Of a stretch of DNA of 64,000 bases, positions 8,053 through 16,488 are shown piece after piece. How positions within the stretch are numbered: position 1 is the stretch's first letter; each line of letters opens with the position of its first letter. Made by a program: the position numbers and the translations under genes. The stretch covers positions 62,001 to 126,000 of the forward strand of contig CAJTOI010000006.1 of assembly GCA_910577925.1 (NCBI GenBank), written 5' to 3'. Source of the DNA: an uncultured Roseburia sp. (GTDB lineage Bacteria; Bacillota; Clostridia; Lachnospirales; Lachnospiraceae). The notes under the pieces are model-generated. The model had not been told where the DNA came from. It was given only the letters and a program-made list of their open reading frames with translations, and made no database searches.

Positions 8053-9774
8053 TTATATTTCCTCCCCCATATACAGCAGTGTCCCATCCGCACGCCTGGA
8101 AAATTTACTCAGAAATTCATCGTAAGCAATCCAGCTCTCACGCGGATAATTGGCATGAGACATTTCCTTCACAGTCCCTACAATCAACAGGGGGACGCGT
8201 TTTTCGTTCAGATACACATAGTAACTGATTTCTCCGCAGACATAGCGGCGCGGCGTTTCATTCAACCGATAAATCCTCATGAGATTTTTAAGGAATGCCG
8301 CAATATCCGGTGTTACATGGTATTCCATCTGACCCTTTTCCCGGTCTACGCACAGCCAGTCATTCTCTCCAAACAGGAATAAGTAAGGAACCTCGGAATC
8401 CATATTTTCCGGCGGCGGACCGTCGTAGTCCGGGTCTTTGATCGCAGACCAGGGAGAGACTGCCGCAAACACCTCCGGCGCGCGGACTGCAAGTTCGGAA
8501 GTCATCATCCCTCCGCTGGACTGACCGCAGGCATAGATCCGCCCGGAATCAATCGCGTATCGGCTCTTTACGTCCTCAATAATTTTCAGGACAAACGACA
8601 CGTCATCTGTTTTCTCCCCTTTATAGCTTCCGTTCCATAACAGGATATTCCGCAGACCGCCGGGGCGCTGCTGATAAACGCCCGCTTCGGGAAATACCGC
8701 AATAAAATCACGTTCTTCCGCGACCCGGTTAAGACCGGACAAATCCATAAAAGTTTCCGCGCTGCCGCCCCGTCCATGCATACACACCACAAGCGGTACT
8801 TTTCTGTCACCGGCTCTGATCCCCTCCGGCACATACTCATACCAGCGGCGCGTAAAGCCGTCCAGTTCCATCGTGTGCAGCTGTGCGCCGTAAGCGATGG
8901 GATCCTCATAAATACGAAGCGCTTTCCGCGTAAAACTGCGGTGACGGCGCGCCTGGCTGATATAGCCCCAGACCGCGGTAAAAAATTCCTCGCCCGGCTC
9001 TCCCCGAAAACCGTTGGTGACACGCACCTGAGAAATAGTTTCTTCATTCACCTGGCTTTTCTTTTGAATACGATCCGGAAAATAGATTTCATCCGCCCAT
9101 CTGTTGGAAAAAATCTCACTGTCCGCATGATTCTCTGCTTTCCAGTAATTACAGACCGCCGCATTCTCTCCGGTGTTTTCACTCCACGCCATCCACACGG
9201 GCAGCTGCGCCCTGCCTGCGCTCACTACCAGTTCGGTCCTGCCCGTATCCTCGCCGGCATGAAGCCTTCCCGCGCTTTCAAGTACTTCCGGGAACATTTC
9301 TCCAAAAGTAGCCAGTCCCGACCACTCACCTGTCATTTCTATCGCCGCCTGCTGCGCTACCGCCGCGCCTCTGCCGACCCCCACAGCATAAATGTTGTCC
9401 TGCATGGTAACGTAATACCGGCGGGACTGAATCTGTACATAGACGCGATTCATATAGGACGCATCACTGCCGTCCAGACTGTACTTCCCGTTCACAGGCT
9501 CCAGAACATGGAGGAAAAACCGATGTTCTCCTGCAAAACGCAGCCAAAAGCTGTTTTCCAGGTATTCCGGCACAGAGATATCCTCCGGCGGAGCAAGCAC
9601 CAGACAGGGCCGGTTATAAGACATTCCTTCCGCAATATAAGTATAAAACGGCCGGTTGACTCCCGCGACATCCACCGTTTCTTCAAAAAGACCAAAAACA
9701 AGGCACCGTTTGGGATCTTCACGGTCTACTTCCAAAGCGCTCATATCCCCGGGAAACTGTTTGATTTCTAACAT
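8053..9774 (-). CDS. Two-domain alpha/beta-hydrolase, PHB depolymerase-like esterase
   Basis: A 573-aa esterase; the start MLEIKQFPGD at 9774 follows AAGGAGG, which is preferred over the longer frame. The C-terminal half is an active-looking hydrolase: oxyanion loop VCMHGRGGSAETF, nucleophile elbow ACGQSSGGMM, acid FGENDWLC and a late His in EMSHANYP, as in the PHB-depolymerase/feruloyl-esterase superfamily. The N-terminal half also resembles an alpha/beta-hydrolase (CLVLAPPED, then GVGRGAAVAQQAA), but the elbow lacks a serine, so it is probably a degenerate copy. No signal peptide, so it acts on imported substrates. Confidence 0.82.
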   Translation of the reverse strand: MLEIKQFPGDMSALEVDREDPKRCLVFGLFEETVDVAGVNRPFYTYIAEGMSYNRPCLVLAPPEDISVPEYLENSFWLRFAGEHRFFLHVLEPVNGKYSLDGSDASYMNRVYVQIQSRRYYVTMQDNIYAVGVGRGAAVAQQAAIEMTGEWSGLATFGEMFPEVLESAGRLHAGEDTGRTELVVSAGRAQLPVWMAWSENTGENAAVCNYWKAENHADSEIFSNRWADEIYFPDRIQKKSQVNEETISQVRVTNGFRGEPGEEFFTAVWGYISQARRHRSFTRKALRIYEDPIAYGAQLHTMELDGFTRRWYEYVPEGIRAGDRKVPLVVCMHGRGGSAETFMDLSGLNRVAEERDFIAVFPEAGVYQQRPGGLRNILLWNGSYKGEKTDDVSFVLKIIEDVKSRYAIDSGRIYACGQSSGGMMTSELAVRAPEVFAAVSPWSAIKDPDYDGPPPENMDSEVPYLFLFGENDWLCVDREKGQMEYHVTPDIAAFLKNLMRIYRLNETPRRYVCGEISYYVYLNEKRVPLLIVGTVKEMSHANYPRESWIAYDEFLSKFSRRADGTLLYMGEEI

Positions 9775-9838
9775 ACCGTAAACCTCCTTATATATTACAG
9801 CAATCACATAAAAATAACAATCTCTCATCTCTTATAGC

Positions 9839-9876
9839 CGGAGCTGCCACATTTTGCACAAAATGCGACAGCTCCG
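9839..9876. other. Intercistronic stem-loop
   Basis: Near-perfect hairpin (GGAGCTG-CACATTTTG / CAAAATG-CAGCTCC) between the transporter and esterase genes. There is no downstream U-run on the minus strand, so it may be a processing or mRNA-stabilising hairpin or a weak attenuator rather than a full terminator. Confidence 0.55.
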
Positions 9877-9894
9877 CTGAGATTTTAAATTATT

Positions 9895-11181
9895 TTAGTA
9901 CATGGGAAATACCGTCATGATCCAGCCGACAGAAACGATACACAAGATTGCGGCCGGAATCAGAGACTGTTTCATCAAAGACGCCAGATTATAACCTCCG
10001 CTTGCCATACACATAGGAACAGCCGGTGTCGCCATAGGCGTCATAAAGGAACTGAGGCAGGCAGCCTGAACCAGAATAATGATTCCCACCGGATTCGCTC
10101 CCATAGCCTTGCATGCCAGAATCGCAATCGGAATAAAGATAATCATGACTGTGCGGTTCATCATCACCTGTGTAAGCAAAAACGGTACAATAAAGAATAC
10201 GAAACCGATAATATAAGGATTGCTGATGGTGTTGGCAAAATTTGCCAGGACATTTCCAACCACCTCGCCCGCTCCGGTCTCCGTCAGCGCTCCGCCCATA
10301 GACAACGCTCCCACAAACAAAAACGCCATCGGCCAGTTAATGGACGCTATCGCCTCCCTCTCGGACAGTACGCCAAAGAGAATCATCAACAGAGCTCCTG
10401 TAAGACAGATCACCCAGGTAGCAATCTTAAGCTGAGGCTGGAAAATCAACGCCACTGTCGTAAGAATAAAAATAATATAACCGGCACGCTCCTGAAATGC
10501 AGGCAGGGGCTTCTGATTATCCTTGCGTGCCTCAAGTCCGCTGGCTTTCACCACAGGGGCATCAGGCGCCAGTTTTGTCGCAAAGAAAATACAGTAAATC
10601 ATAACCACGATCAGCATCGGCAGGCGGGCTTTCATCGGATCTGTCAGCGCGACTGTAAAATCGGTATAAGCGTTTGCTTCCAGATAACCGTTCAGCTCGG
10701 CAAACTGGGTCGCACCGCTTCCTAATGGCAGCGCGGAAATTGTCGAGATACTCACGATTGCCAGCGGAAACAGCGTCTTAGACGGACTGATTTTTAATTC
10801 CTCGCAGCTGGCGATCATCATCGGCGCCATGATTCCAAACACGATTACAGAACTCTGGATAAACTGCGCCAGCAGCGCGGTAATAAGTACATAGCCCAGC
10901 ATCACCATCATCAGGGAGCCCTTCGCAATTTTGTTGACGCTTGCGGCGCATTTTTTTACAAACTGCGTGCGGTTAAAGCCTGCAGCTACTACAAACATGG
11001 AGAGCATCATCACGCCGTTGCTGTTTCCGAAATAACCCAGCGCCGTATTCGGGTCGAGACAGCCGGTCAGCACAAACGCCGCCATGCTGAGCATCGCTGT
11101 CAGCCCCATCGGAATTTTTCCCCAGACATAACTTGCCATTGTCAGCAGGCAAATTATTAAACATATCACTAAGCTGTTCAT
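9895..11181 (-). CDS. SLC13/DASS-family anion permease
   Basis: Integral membrane transporter for di- or tricarboxylates, sulfate or similar anions (divalent anion:Na+ symporter superfamily). The 428-aa protein starts at MNSLVICLIICLLTMA (AGAGGAAAAG ribosome site) and has about 11 hydrophobic segments. The duplicated signature regions are visible as LPLGSGATQFAELNGY and SFMTPMATPAVPMCM. It sits between the UxaA-type large subunit gene and the esterase in one operon, so it probably imports the substrate handled by them. The substrate is not deducible. Confidence 0.88.
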   Translation of the reverse strand: MNSLVICLIICLLTMASYVWGKIPMGLTAMLSMAAFVLTGCLDPNTALGYFGNSNGVMMLSMFVVAAGFNRTQFVKKCAASVNKIAKGSLMMVMLGYVLITALLAQFIQSSVIVFGIMAPMMIASCEELKISPSKTLFPLAIVSISTISALPLGSGATQFAELNGYLEANAYTDFTVALTDPMKARLPMLIVVMIYCIFFATKLAPDAPVVKASGLEARKDNQKPLPAFQERAGYIIFILTTVALIFQPQLKIATWVICLTGALLMILFGVLSEREAIASINWPMAFLFVGALSMGGALTETGAGEVVGNVLANFANTISNPYIIGFVFFIVPFLLTQVMMNRTVMIIFIPIAILACKAMGANPVGIIILVQAACLSSFMTPMATPAVPMCMASGGYNLASLMKQSLIPAAILCIVSVGWIMTVFPMY

Positions 11182-11216
11182 AGCTTTTCCTCTCTTTCCT
11201 CTTTCTGGTAAAAACC

Positions 11217-12377
11217 TCACACAAACCGGCAGACATGGTCTACCGCGACATCGGAAAATCCATAAGCCTCCGCTTTCGTCAGCTTTCCGCTGCAAACCTC
11301 GCCGACTTCATCCAAAAGCAGTTTTCCCGCCTCCGGAATGGTAATGGAACCCTGAACGATACCGCTAAGATCCACATCCATGTTATCTTCCATCCACTGA
11401 TAGGTATGAGCGTTTGCCGTGACTTTCAGCACAGGCACGATTGCGTTTCCCGTGGGAGTTCCGCGGCCAGTCGTAAAAATCACCGCATTGCATCCTCCCG
11501 CTACCATTGAGGTGACAGAGGAAATATCATACCCCGCCGTATCCATCACAATAGCCCCATGCTCCGTCGGCCGCTCGGCCTGTGCCAGAACCTGAACGAT
11601 GGGCCTTGTTCCTCCTTTGCGGATACATCCCAGACTCTTTTCATCCAGCGTGGACAGTCCTCCTGCCTTGTTGCCCGGCGTGGGCTGACCCGCTCTGCAG
11701 TCCTGTCCCGCCGCTTTCAGATGCTCCTCATAGTCCCTGCACACCTGAATGATCTGATTATGTATTTCCGGAGTGGCGGCCCTCTTCGCAAGTACATGTT
11801 CCCCGCCAATCCATTCGATAGATTCACTCATAATCGTAGACGCTCCCAGATCCACCAGCAAATCGCTCAGTTCCCCGACTGCGGGATTCGAGGCGATACC
11901 GGAAGTCGCGTCAGAACCGCCGCACTCGATTCCCAGCAAAAGTTCCGAGATGTCACACAGTTCTTTCTGCTGTCTGGCCGCTTCCGCCGCCATTGTCCGC
12001 GCAGCGCGGACCGCCTTTTCAATCGTCTTTAATGTTCCTCCCTCTTCCTGAATCCCAAAGGACACCACCGGCTTTGATGTCATTTTCTGAATTTTCTCCC
12101 GCAGCACATTATGCGGCACTGTCTCACAGCCCAGTCCGATTATGACCACGCCGTACACGTTTGGGTTGCAGGCGAAACCGGTCAGCACCTTCTGAGACAG
12201 CGCAGTGTTTGCCGCGACATCGGAACATCCGGTGTTAAAGACGATATTTACCGCCCCTCTTACCTGGCTTGCCACAATCCGGCTGCTTTCGCTTCCACAG
12301 GCACAAGTCGGCAAAATCAAAATATGATTGCGGATCCCCGCGCGCCCCTCCGCACGTTTATATCCCCAGAATTTCAT
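11217..12377 (-). CDS. UxaA-family hydrolyase, large subunit (altronate/galactarate dehydratase or sulfolactate sulfo-lyase type)
   Basis: Catalytic large subunit of the UxaA/GarD family (386 aa), whose members dehydrate D-altronate or galactarate or cleave (R)-sulfolactate. Family signatures are MKFWGYKRAEGRAGIRNHIL at the N-terminus, GCETVPHNVL, LLGIECGGSDATSGIASNPA and the C-terminal FTTGRGTPTGNAIVPVLKV. Cysteines positioned for Fe(II) binding are present. The SAF-domain small subunit is encoded separately and overlaps by 4 bp upstream, as in SuyA/SuyB and some split altronate dehydratases. The transporter follows after 35 bp. The substrate is uncertain. Confidence 0.9.
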   Translation of the reverse strand: MKFWGYKRAEGRAGIRNHILILPTCACGSESSRIVASQVRGAVNIVFNTGCSDVAANTALSQKVLTGFACNPNVYGVVIIGLGCETVPHNVLREKIQKMTSKPVVSFGIQEEGGTLKTIEKAVRAARTMAAEAARQQKELCDISELLLGIECGGSDATSGIASNPAVGELSDLLVDLGASTIMSESIEWIGGEHVLAKRAATPEIHNQIIQVCRDYEEHLKAAGQDCRAGQPTPGNKAGGLSTLDEKSLGCIRKGGTRPIVQVLAQAERPTEHGAIVMDTAGYDISSVTSMVAGGCNAVIFTTGRGTPTGNAIVPVLKVTANAHTYQWMEDNMDVDLSGIVQGSITIPEAGKLLLDEVGEVCSGKLTKAEAYGFSDVAVDHVCRFV

Positions 12378-12691
12378 TGTTCCGTCCCCCCTTCTCTGAG
12401 CATTTCCCTGTCATAATCCCTCGGTACACTGTATATGTTTTCGTGATTCACCAGATGCCCTCTGGCAATCGGAACATTTGTCCGCCCGATCATCTCTCCG
12501 TATTTGCGCACCTCTGCACCCAACGCCAGATCTTCCAATGCCGCTTTGTGGCAATAAGGAATATCCTCCTCCGCCGTCAGGCTGCATGTCTCATGCCCCT
12601 TTTGCCAGACAATCCGACCGCCCTTCGGAACCATTTCCACACAGGTCGCCACATTATCGCTCTCATCCATCAACAATGCATTGATATCCAT
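12374..12691 (-). CDS. UxaA-family hydrolyase, small subunit (SAF domain)
   Basis: A 105-aa SAF-domain protein corresponding to the N-terminal domain of altronate/galactarate dehydratase or to SuyA. It contains DESDNVATCVEMVPKGG and the ending IGRTNVPIARGHLVNHENIY, typical of this domain. It would complex with the large subunit, whose start overlaps its stop by 4 bp (translational coupling). First gene of the minus-strand operon, read from the divergent region 12692-12821, with a GAAAGGAGAGGGG ribosome site. Confidence 0.88.
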   Translation of the reverse strand: MDINALLMDESDNVATCVEMVPKGGRIVWQKGHETCSLTAEEDIPYCHKAALEDLALGAEVRKYGEMIGRTNVPIARGHLVNHENIYSVPRDYDREMLREGGTEQ

Positions 12692-12750
12692 AACTCCCCT
12701 CTCCTTTCTTCCAAATTTTGTTCCAAAAATCTATTTATTTTTGTGATATC

Positions 12751-12779
12751 TTTACAATAGCATGCGGATAGTATATAAT
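12751..12779 (+). promoter_or_regulatory. Promoter of the LysR regulator gene, in the divergent control region
   Basis: TTTACA (12751-12756), 17-bp spacer, TATAAT (12774-12779) on the plus strand. On the minus strand a TTGTAA (-35-like) overlaps the same bases (12752-12757), so the divergent uxaA-type operon and lysR promoters are back-to-back. This is typical of LysR-controlled operons. Confidence 0.7.
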
Positions 12780-12821
12780 CAATTTTATGGTTTTTATACA
12801 TATATAAAGGAGATTTATAAT

Positions 12822-13775
12822 ATGGAGCAGAATATGCAGTATATCTATCAGGTCTACCGCGACGGCAGCTTTACGAGAGCCGCCGAAAATCTCTACCTTA
12901 CTCAGCCTGCCCTGAGCATTGCCATCCGACGTGAGGAAGAAATGATCGGAGCAGAACTTTTTGACCGCAGCAGACGCCCCTTAGAATTGACGCAGGCAGG
13001 CGAGGCATATATCCGTACCATTGAACACATCCAGTATCTGGAATCAGAGCTGGAGCGGGAACTGGGTGACCTCCGAGACCTGCGTGCGGGACGGCTTCAC
13101 ATCGGCGGCACCCATTATCTGAACTGCTTCCTGCTGGCGGACATCTTAGCCGGATTTTCGAAAATGTATCCGGGGATTCACCTTGAAGTAACCGAGGACA
13201 GCTCGAACCGTCTGGCCGAGGCTCTGGAAAACCGCGACCTGGACCTCACCTTCAGCTGTGATTCTGACCTTTTAAACCACTTCGAACATCAGCCTGCTTT
13301 CTGCGACCACATTCTTTTAGCAATTTCAAAAGATACCCCGCTCCCCCAAATGCTGGCAGACCGGGCGCTGACAACCGGCGATATCCTTGCGGGACGACAT
13401 CTGTCCGCCGCCTGCCCGGGGATCCCCCTCGAATGTTTCCGGGATATCGACTTCATTCTGCTCAGTCCGGGAAATAACCTGTACCACCGCAGTGTTCAGA
13501 TGTTTCAGGAGGCCGGATTTACCCCGAAAATCAAAATGAACCTGGCCCAGTTAGTCACTGCCTTTCGCTTTGCGGAGCATGGCTTAGGCGCCGCCTTTAT
13601 CAGCGACCGGCTCATCTGTTCCATTCCCTCGGATCGTATGCTGTTCTTTCCGATTGATTCCCATTTAGCAGAGCGGCTTTTCTATATTTTGCTGCCCAGA
13701 CGCAACTACACGGCTCACGCTGTGAAAGCGTTTGTGGACTACGCATTAGAACAGTTCCGGAGCCAAAGGACATAA
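12822..13775 (+). CDS. LysR-family transcriptional regulator
   Basis: 317-aa DNA-binding regulator; the start MEQNMQYIYQVY at 12822 follows AAAGGAGA. The N-terminal winged helix reads GSFTRAAENLYLTQPALSIA and RREEEMIGAELFDRSRRPLE. Residues ~90-300 form the periplasmic-binding-like effector domain (LHIGGTHYLNCFLLADILAG). It is divergent from the UxaA/transporter/esterase/reductase operon, with a 130-bp control region between, so it very probably controls that operon in response to its substrate or an intermediate. Confidence 0.93.
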   Translation: MEQNMQYIYQVYRDGSFTRAAENLYLTQPALSIAIRREEEMIGAELFDRSRRPLELTQAGEAYIRTIEHIQYLESELERELGDLRDLRAGRLHIGGTHYLNCFLLADILAGFSKMYPGIHLEVTEDSSNRLAEALENRDLDLTFSCDSDLLNHFEHQPAFCDHILLAISKDTPLPQMLADRALTTGDILAGRHLSAACPGIPLECFRDIDFILLSPGNNLYHRSVQMFQEAGFTPKIKMNLAQLVTAFRFAEHGLGAAFISDRLICSIPSDRMLFFPIDSHLAERLFYILLPRRNYTAHAVKAFVDYALEQFRSQRT

Positions 13776-13822
13776 AACGGCACAGCCATGATATTTTCCT
13801 CTATCATGGCTGTGCCGTTTGA
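13775..13822. terminator. Bidirectional terminator, 19-bp stem
   Basis: Perfect inverted repeat 13775-13793 with 13802-13820 (AAACGGCACAGCCATGATA and its complement) around an 8-base loop, overlapping the lysR stop codon. It lies between convergent genes. The stem ends in AAA/TTT rather than long U-runs. Confidence 0.85.
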
Positions 13823-13863
13823 AGTATTTATGCCATTTAAAAATCCCGTGGCAACGGACGGAA

Positions 13864-14622
13864 TTAATCGGCTTCCTGCAGCCCCTTTAGCATCTTCGCC
13901 CGCATCGCGATATTCTCCTCAAATTCCTCATCCGTATACTTGGGATCTCTCGTCGCCCGCCAGATATCGCACGGCAGTTTTTCGCAGCCGCCGCAGTCTT
14001 TCAGATTCTTCCCGCAGACGCACTCGTAAATCTTACAGGTCGTCCCCTCCGGCATGTGAAACACTTTTCCCTCACAGTCATTGCAGCCGCTGCACATCGA
14101 TCCATAGCAGTAGCACGTGCCGCAGTCGGTACCGCAGACGCTGATCCTTGCGCGCCCATACGCCGCAAACCATTCCTCCACCACATTCTGCGGATGCTGC
14201 AGCAGTTCTGCCGCATCCCCGACGCTTTTCCCCTCTTTAAACAGACGGCAGGCCACCGAATACATGCTTTCGGCCACTTCGATCAAGTGTCCGTTCGGGT
14301 CAAAAATATGGATACCCCTCTGCAGCCACGGATAGGTCTTTGCCTCGTGAAGCCGCTCCACGTCGGGATATTTCTCCAAAAGCGCCAGAAACGCTTCGAA
14401 GTCTTCCGTCTCAAAATAGAGCTCCATCGTGTTCGGCCGATACTTCATCGTATCTGCGGGAAATCCCGCAATCTCGTCAAAGCGTTCCTGCAGCGTCAGC
14501 CCGCAGTCCAAAGTCTTGCACAGGCCCAGATCGACCGCAACCTCCTGCCCGAACAGTTCCCTGTAAAACCGCAGCGACTGCTCCATATCCTTTACGGCAA
14601 TCAGCGTATTGCTGTATCTCAT
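13864..14622 (-). CDS. VOC (glyoxalase-fold) domain fused to DUF3795
   Basis: 252-aa protein; start MRYSNTLIAVKDMEQSLRFY at 14622 after AAGGAGG. Residues 1-120 are a vicinal-oxygen-chelate domain (FYRELFGQEVAVD, TMELYFETEDFEAFL, HIFDPNGHLIEV with the metal-ligand Glu). After a helical linker comes a Cys-rich C-terminal DUF3795 module (CGTDCGTCYCYGSMCSGC, CGGCEKLPCDIW). DUF3795 is normally stand-alone, so the fusion is notable. The AraC regulator gene lies 37 bp upstream in the same direction and likely controls it. No substrate known. Confidence 0.85.
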   Translation of the reverse strand: MRYSNTLIAVKDMEQSLRFYRELFGQEVAVDLGLCKTLDCGLTLQERFDEIAGFPADTMKYRPNTMELYFETEDFEAFLALLEKYPDVERLHEAKTYPWLQRGIHIFDPNGHLIEVAESMYSVACRLFKEGKSVGDAAELLQHPQNVVEEWFAAYGRARISVCGTDCGTCYCYGSMCSGCNDCEGKVFHMPEGTTCKIYECVCGKNLKDCGGCEKLPCDIWRATRDPKYTDEEFEENIAMRAKMLKGLQEAD

Positions 14623-14659
14623 AAGAAAGTCCTCCTTCACGTATGATAACAACATCATA

Positions 14660-15529
14660 CTATGATTCCGGCAATCCGCCTTGTATATTTCCGACATTTT
14701 GTCTCGCGTATTCCCCCGCATCCGACAGACTCATCGAATGATATTTTTTAAAATCATGGCACAAGTGCGCCTGATCGGAATATCCGTACCGGTACACGGC
14801 GTCCATCATATTAAAATTTTTCTGACACAGAAACTCACGCCACAGGCACTGATAGCGCACCATGGACGCCAGACTCTTCGGGGATACCCCAACATACTCC
14901 AGAAACAGCCGTTCCAGTTGCCTTCCGCCGACAAGAACCTCCTGCTCGATATCTGTCATTCGTATATTTCCCCTGCTCTGCAATATCTTAGATACCGCCT
15001 CAAATACCGTTTTATTCCGGTGCCTGTCGTTAAACTGTTCGAGGAGTATACGCTCCGCAATCGGAATAAACCGGTAGATATCCGCGGCGTCAAACAGCCG
15101 GCTCCCGATTTTTTTCTTTATTTCCGAAAAGTGACAGCCCGCGTCAAAAAACGCATTTTTCGTGTTTCTCAGAGATTCCTCGGCAAACATGGGAACTCCC
15201 CACGGATAAAACCGAATCGCAAACACAAAACATGTTTTTCCCGCCTTCCCCACGCTTTCCGTGACAAAGGTACGGTCATCGATTCCGCAAAACAGGCTTT
15301 CGATTCGGTTGTCCGTAAAATCCGCAGTGAAAATAATATCCATGCAGGTATCGGGTATCACGATTTCCGTCTTCTTCACCTGATTCCCGCTGCCCGTAAC
15401 CACCCGCGGTGACCCCCAGAAGCACCGGATATAAGGCTTTAAGGCATCGCACGGCTCAAACTCCATATAGTCCCCGGTGCATTTATACGGGGCCGCCGTG
15501 ACGGGCCTGTACATTTTATGCAATTCCAT
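14660..15529 (-). CDS. AraC-family transcriptional regulator
   Basis: 289-aa regulator with an N-terminal ligand/cupin-like region (EPCDALKPYIRCFWGSPRVV, resembling the DUF6597 N-domain of AraC proteins) and a C-terminal double helix-turn-helix. The first HTH is around VLVGGRQLERLFLEYVGVSP, the second around MMDAVYRYGYSDQAHLCHDF. It precedes the VOC-DUF3795 gene in the same orientation. The inducer is unknown. Confidence 0.9.
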   Translation of the reverse strand: MELHKMYRPVTAAPYKCTGDYMEFEPCDALKPYIRCFWGSPRVVTGSGNQVKKTEIVIPDTCMDIIFTADFTDNRIESLFCGIDDRTFVTESVGKAGKTCFVFAIRFYPWGVPMFAEESLRNTKNAFFDAGCHFSEIKKKIGSRLFDAADIYRFIPIAERILLEQFNDRHRNKTVFEAVSKILQSRGNIRMTDIEQEVLVGGRQLERLFLEYVGVSPKSLASMVRYQCLWREFLCQKNFNMMDAVYRYGYSDQAHLCHDFKKYHSMSLSDAGEYARQNVGNIQGGLPES

Positions 15530-15627
15530 ATAAGCAGTTCCCTCTCATTTGCATTTCCCGTGCACACTTTATCCGACGCTTTCTTTCCCGCGCCAGACGC
15601 AAACACACATGCCCTGCGCGCCGGCTG

Positions 15628-16488
15628 TCAGATCAAAAAAACTCTGTCTAAGCAGTGATTCTGCACGCAACACCGTATGCGCGCCGCGATGTTCGGAATA
15701 TCGTTTTTCAGATAATCCGCAAGCGCAGCCTCGTTCTCATAATAGCGCTCCAAAAAAATCTGCAGCAGCATTGCAATCTCACGCGCAAGCGCTTCGTCCG
15801 ATTTTCCCTGCAGCATTTTTTCTGTGTTTTCCAGTTCCGCCCTGTCAAACCCCATAGAGTCCAGCGGTTTGTCCGACACCATATGACCGATCAGATTCTG
15901 AAGCACAATCTCACAGATATTTTCTGCCAGCTCCCCATAATTATCGTCATATGCCCCGAGCACCTCTGTCACATACGCGCTGCCGAATTTGGCGAGAAAC
16001 CTCTGTTCGGCCGAAATGCATGTCACATAGTCCAAAACCCGGTCAATGCCGGATGAGGCGCCCAAATCTTTCAGAATCGGATAGTCCAGTGTCAGCAGTG
16101 TTTCCTGCGGCGCAAATTTTGCGTCATACCTCAACAGAAACGCCGGGATTCCGCGGGCAACGGTTTCCTTCAGAAATACGCAGCCGTAATCCTCAAAGCC
16201 GATAATCATCTCATTGTAAAGTTCCCGCAGCTTTCCCACCTTTTCCGTCACAATCCGTCTGCCTGACTCATACATTTCTTCGGCAGAGGCGTCCCGGAGC
16301 GCAAGCGTCCCCCCGCCGGCATGTTCCTTCTCATTGATGCAGTATAAAACGGCTTCCATAAATCCCTGCGCCCTCTCGTAAGTGACGGACGAATGTTCAT
16401 AACCGGTATATTCGGCCGCGAGCCGTGCCACGATGGCGACAAGCTCTTCCTGCGGATAATCAGAATACTCGATTGTAATCACCTCCAT
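15628..16488 (-). CDS. DUF6179-family protein
   Basis: 286-aa acidic, mostly helical cytosolic protein with no signal peptide or membrane segment. I recognise it as the DUF6179 family of Lachnospiraceae, which has no known function. It contains a hydrophobic core stretch GIPAFLLRYDAKFAPQETLL and ends CVQNHCLDRVFLI. Its start overlaps the end of the DUF6323 gene by 10 bp. The two are a recurring gene pair and presumably act together. Confidence 0.75.
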   Translation of the reverse strand: MEVITIEYSDYPQEELVAIVARLAAEYTGYEHSSVTYERAQGFMEAVLYCINEKEHAGGGTLALRDASAEEMYESGRRIVTEKVGKLRELYNEMIIGFEDYGCVFLKETVARGIPAFLLRYDAKFAPQETLLTLDYPILKDLGASSGIDRVLDYVTCISAEQRFLAKFGSAYVTEVLGAYDDNYGELAENICEIVLQNLIGHMVSDKPLDSMGFDRAELENTEKMLQGKSDEALAREIAMLLQIFLERYYENEAALADYLKNDIPNIAARIRCCVQNHCLDRVFLI

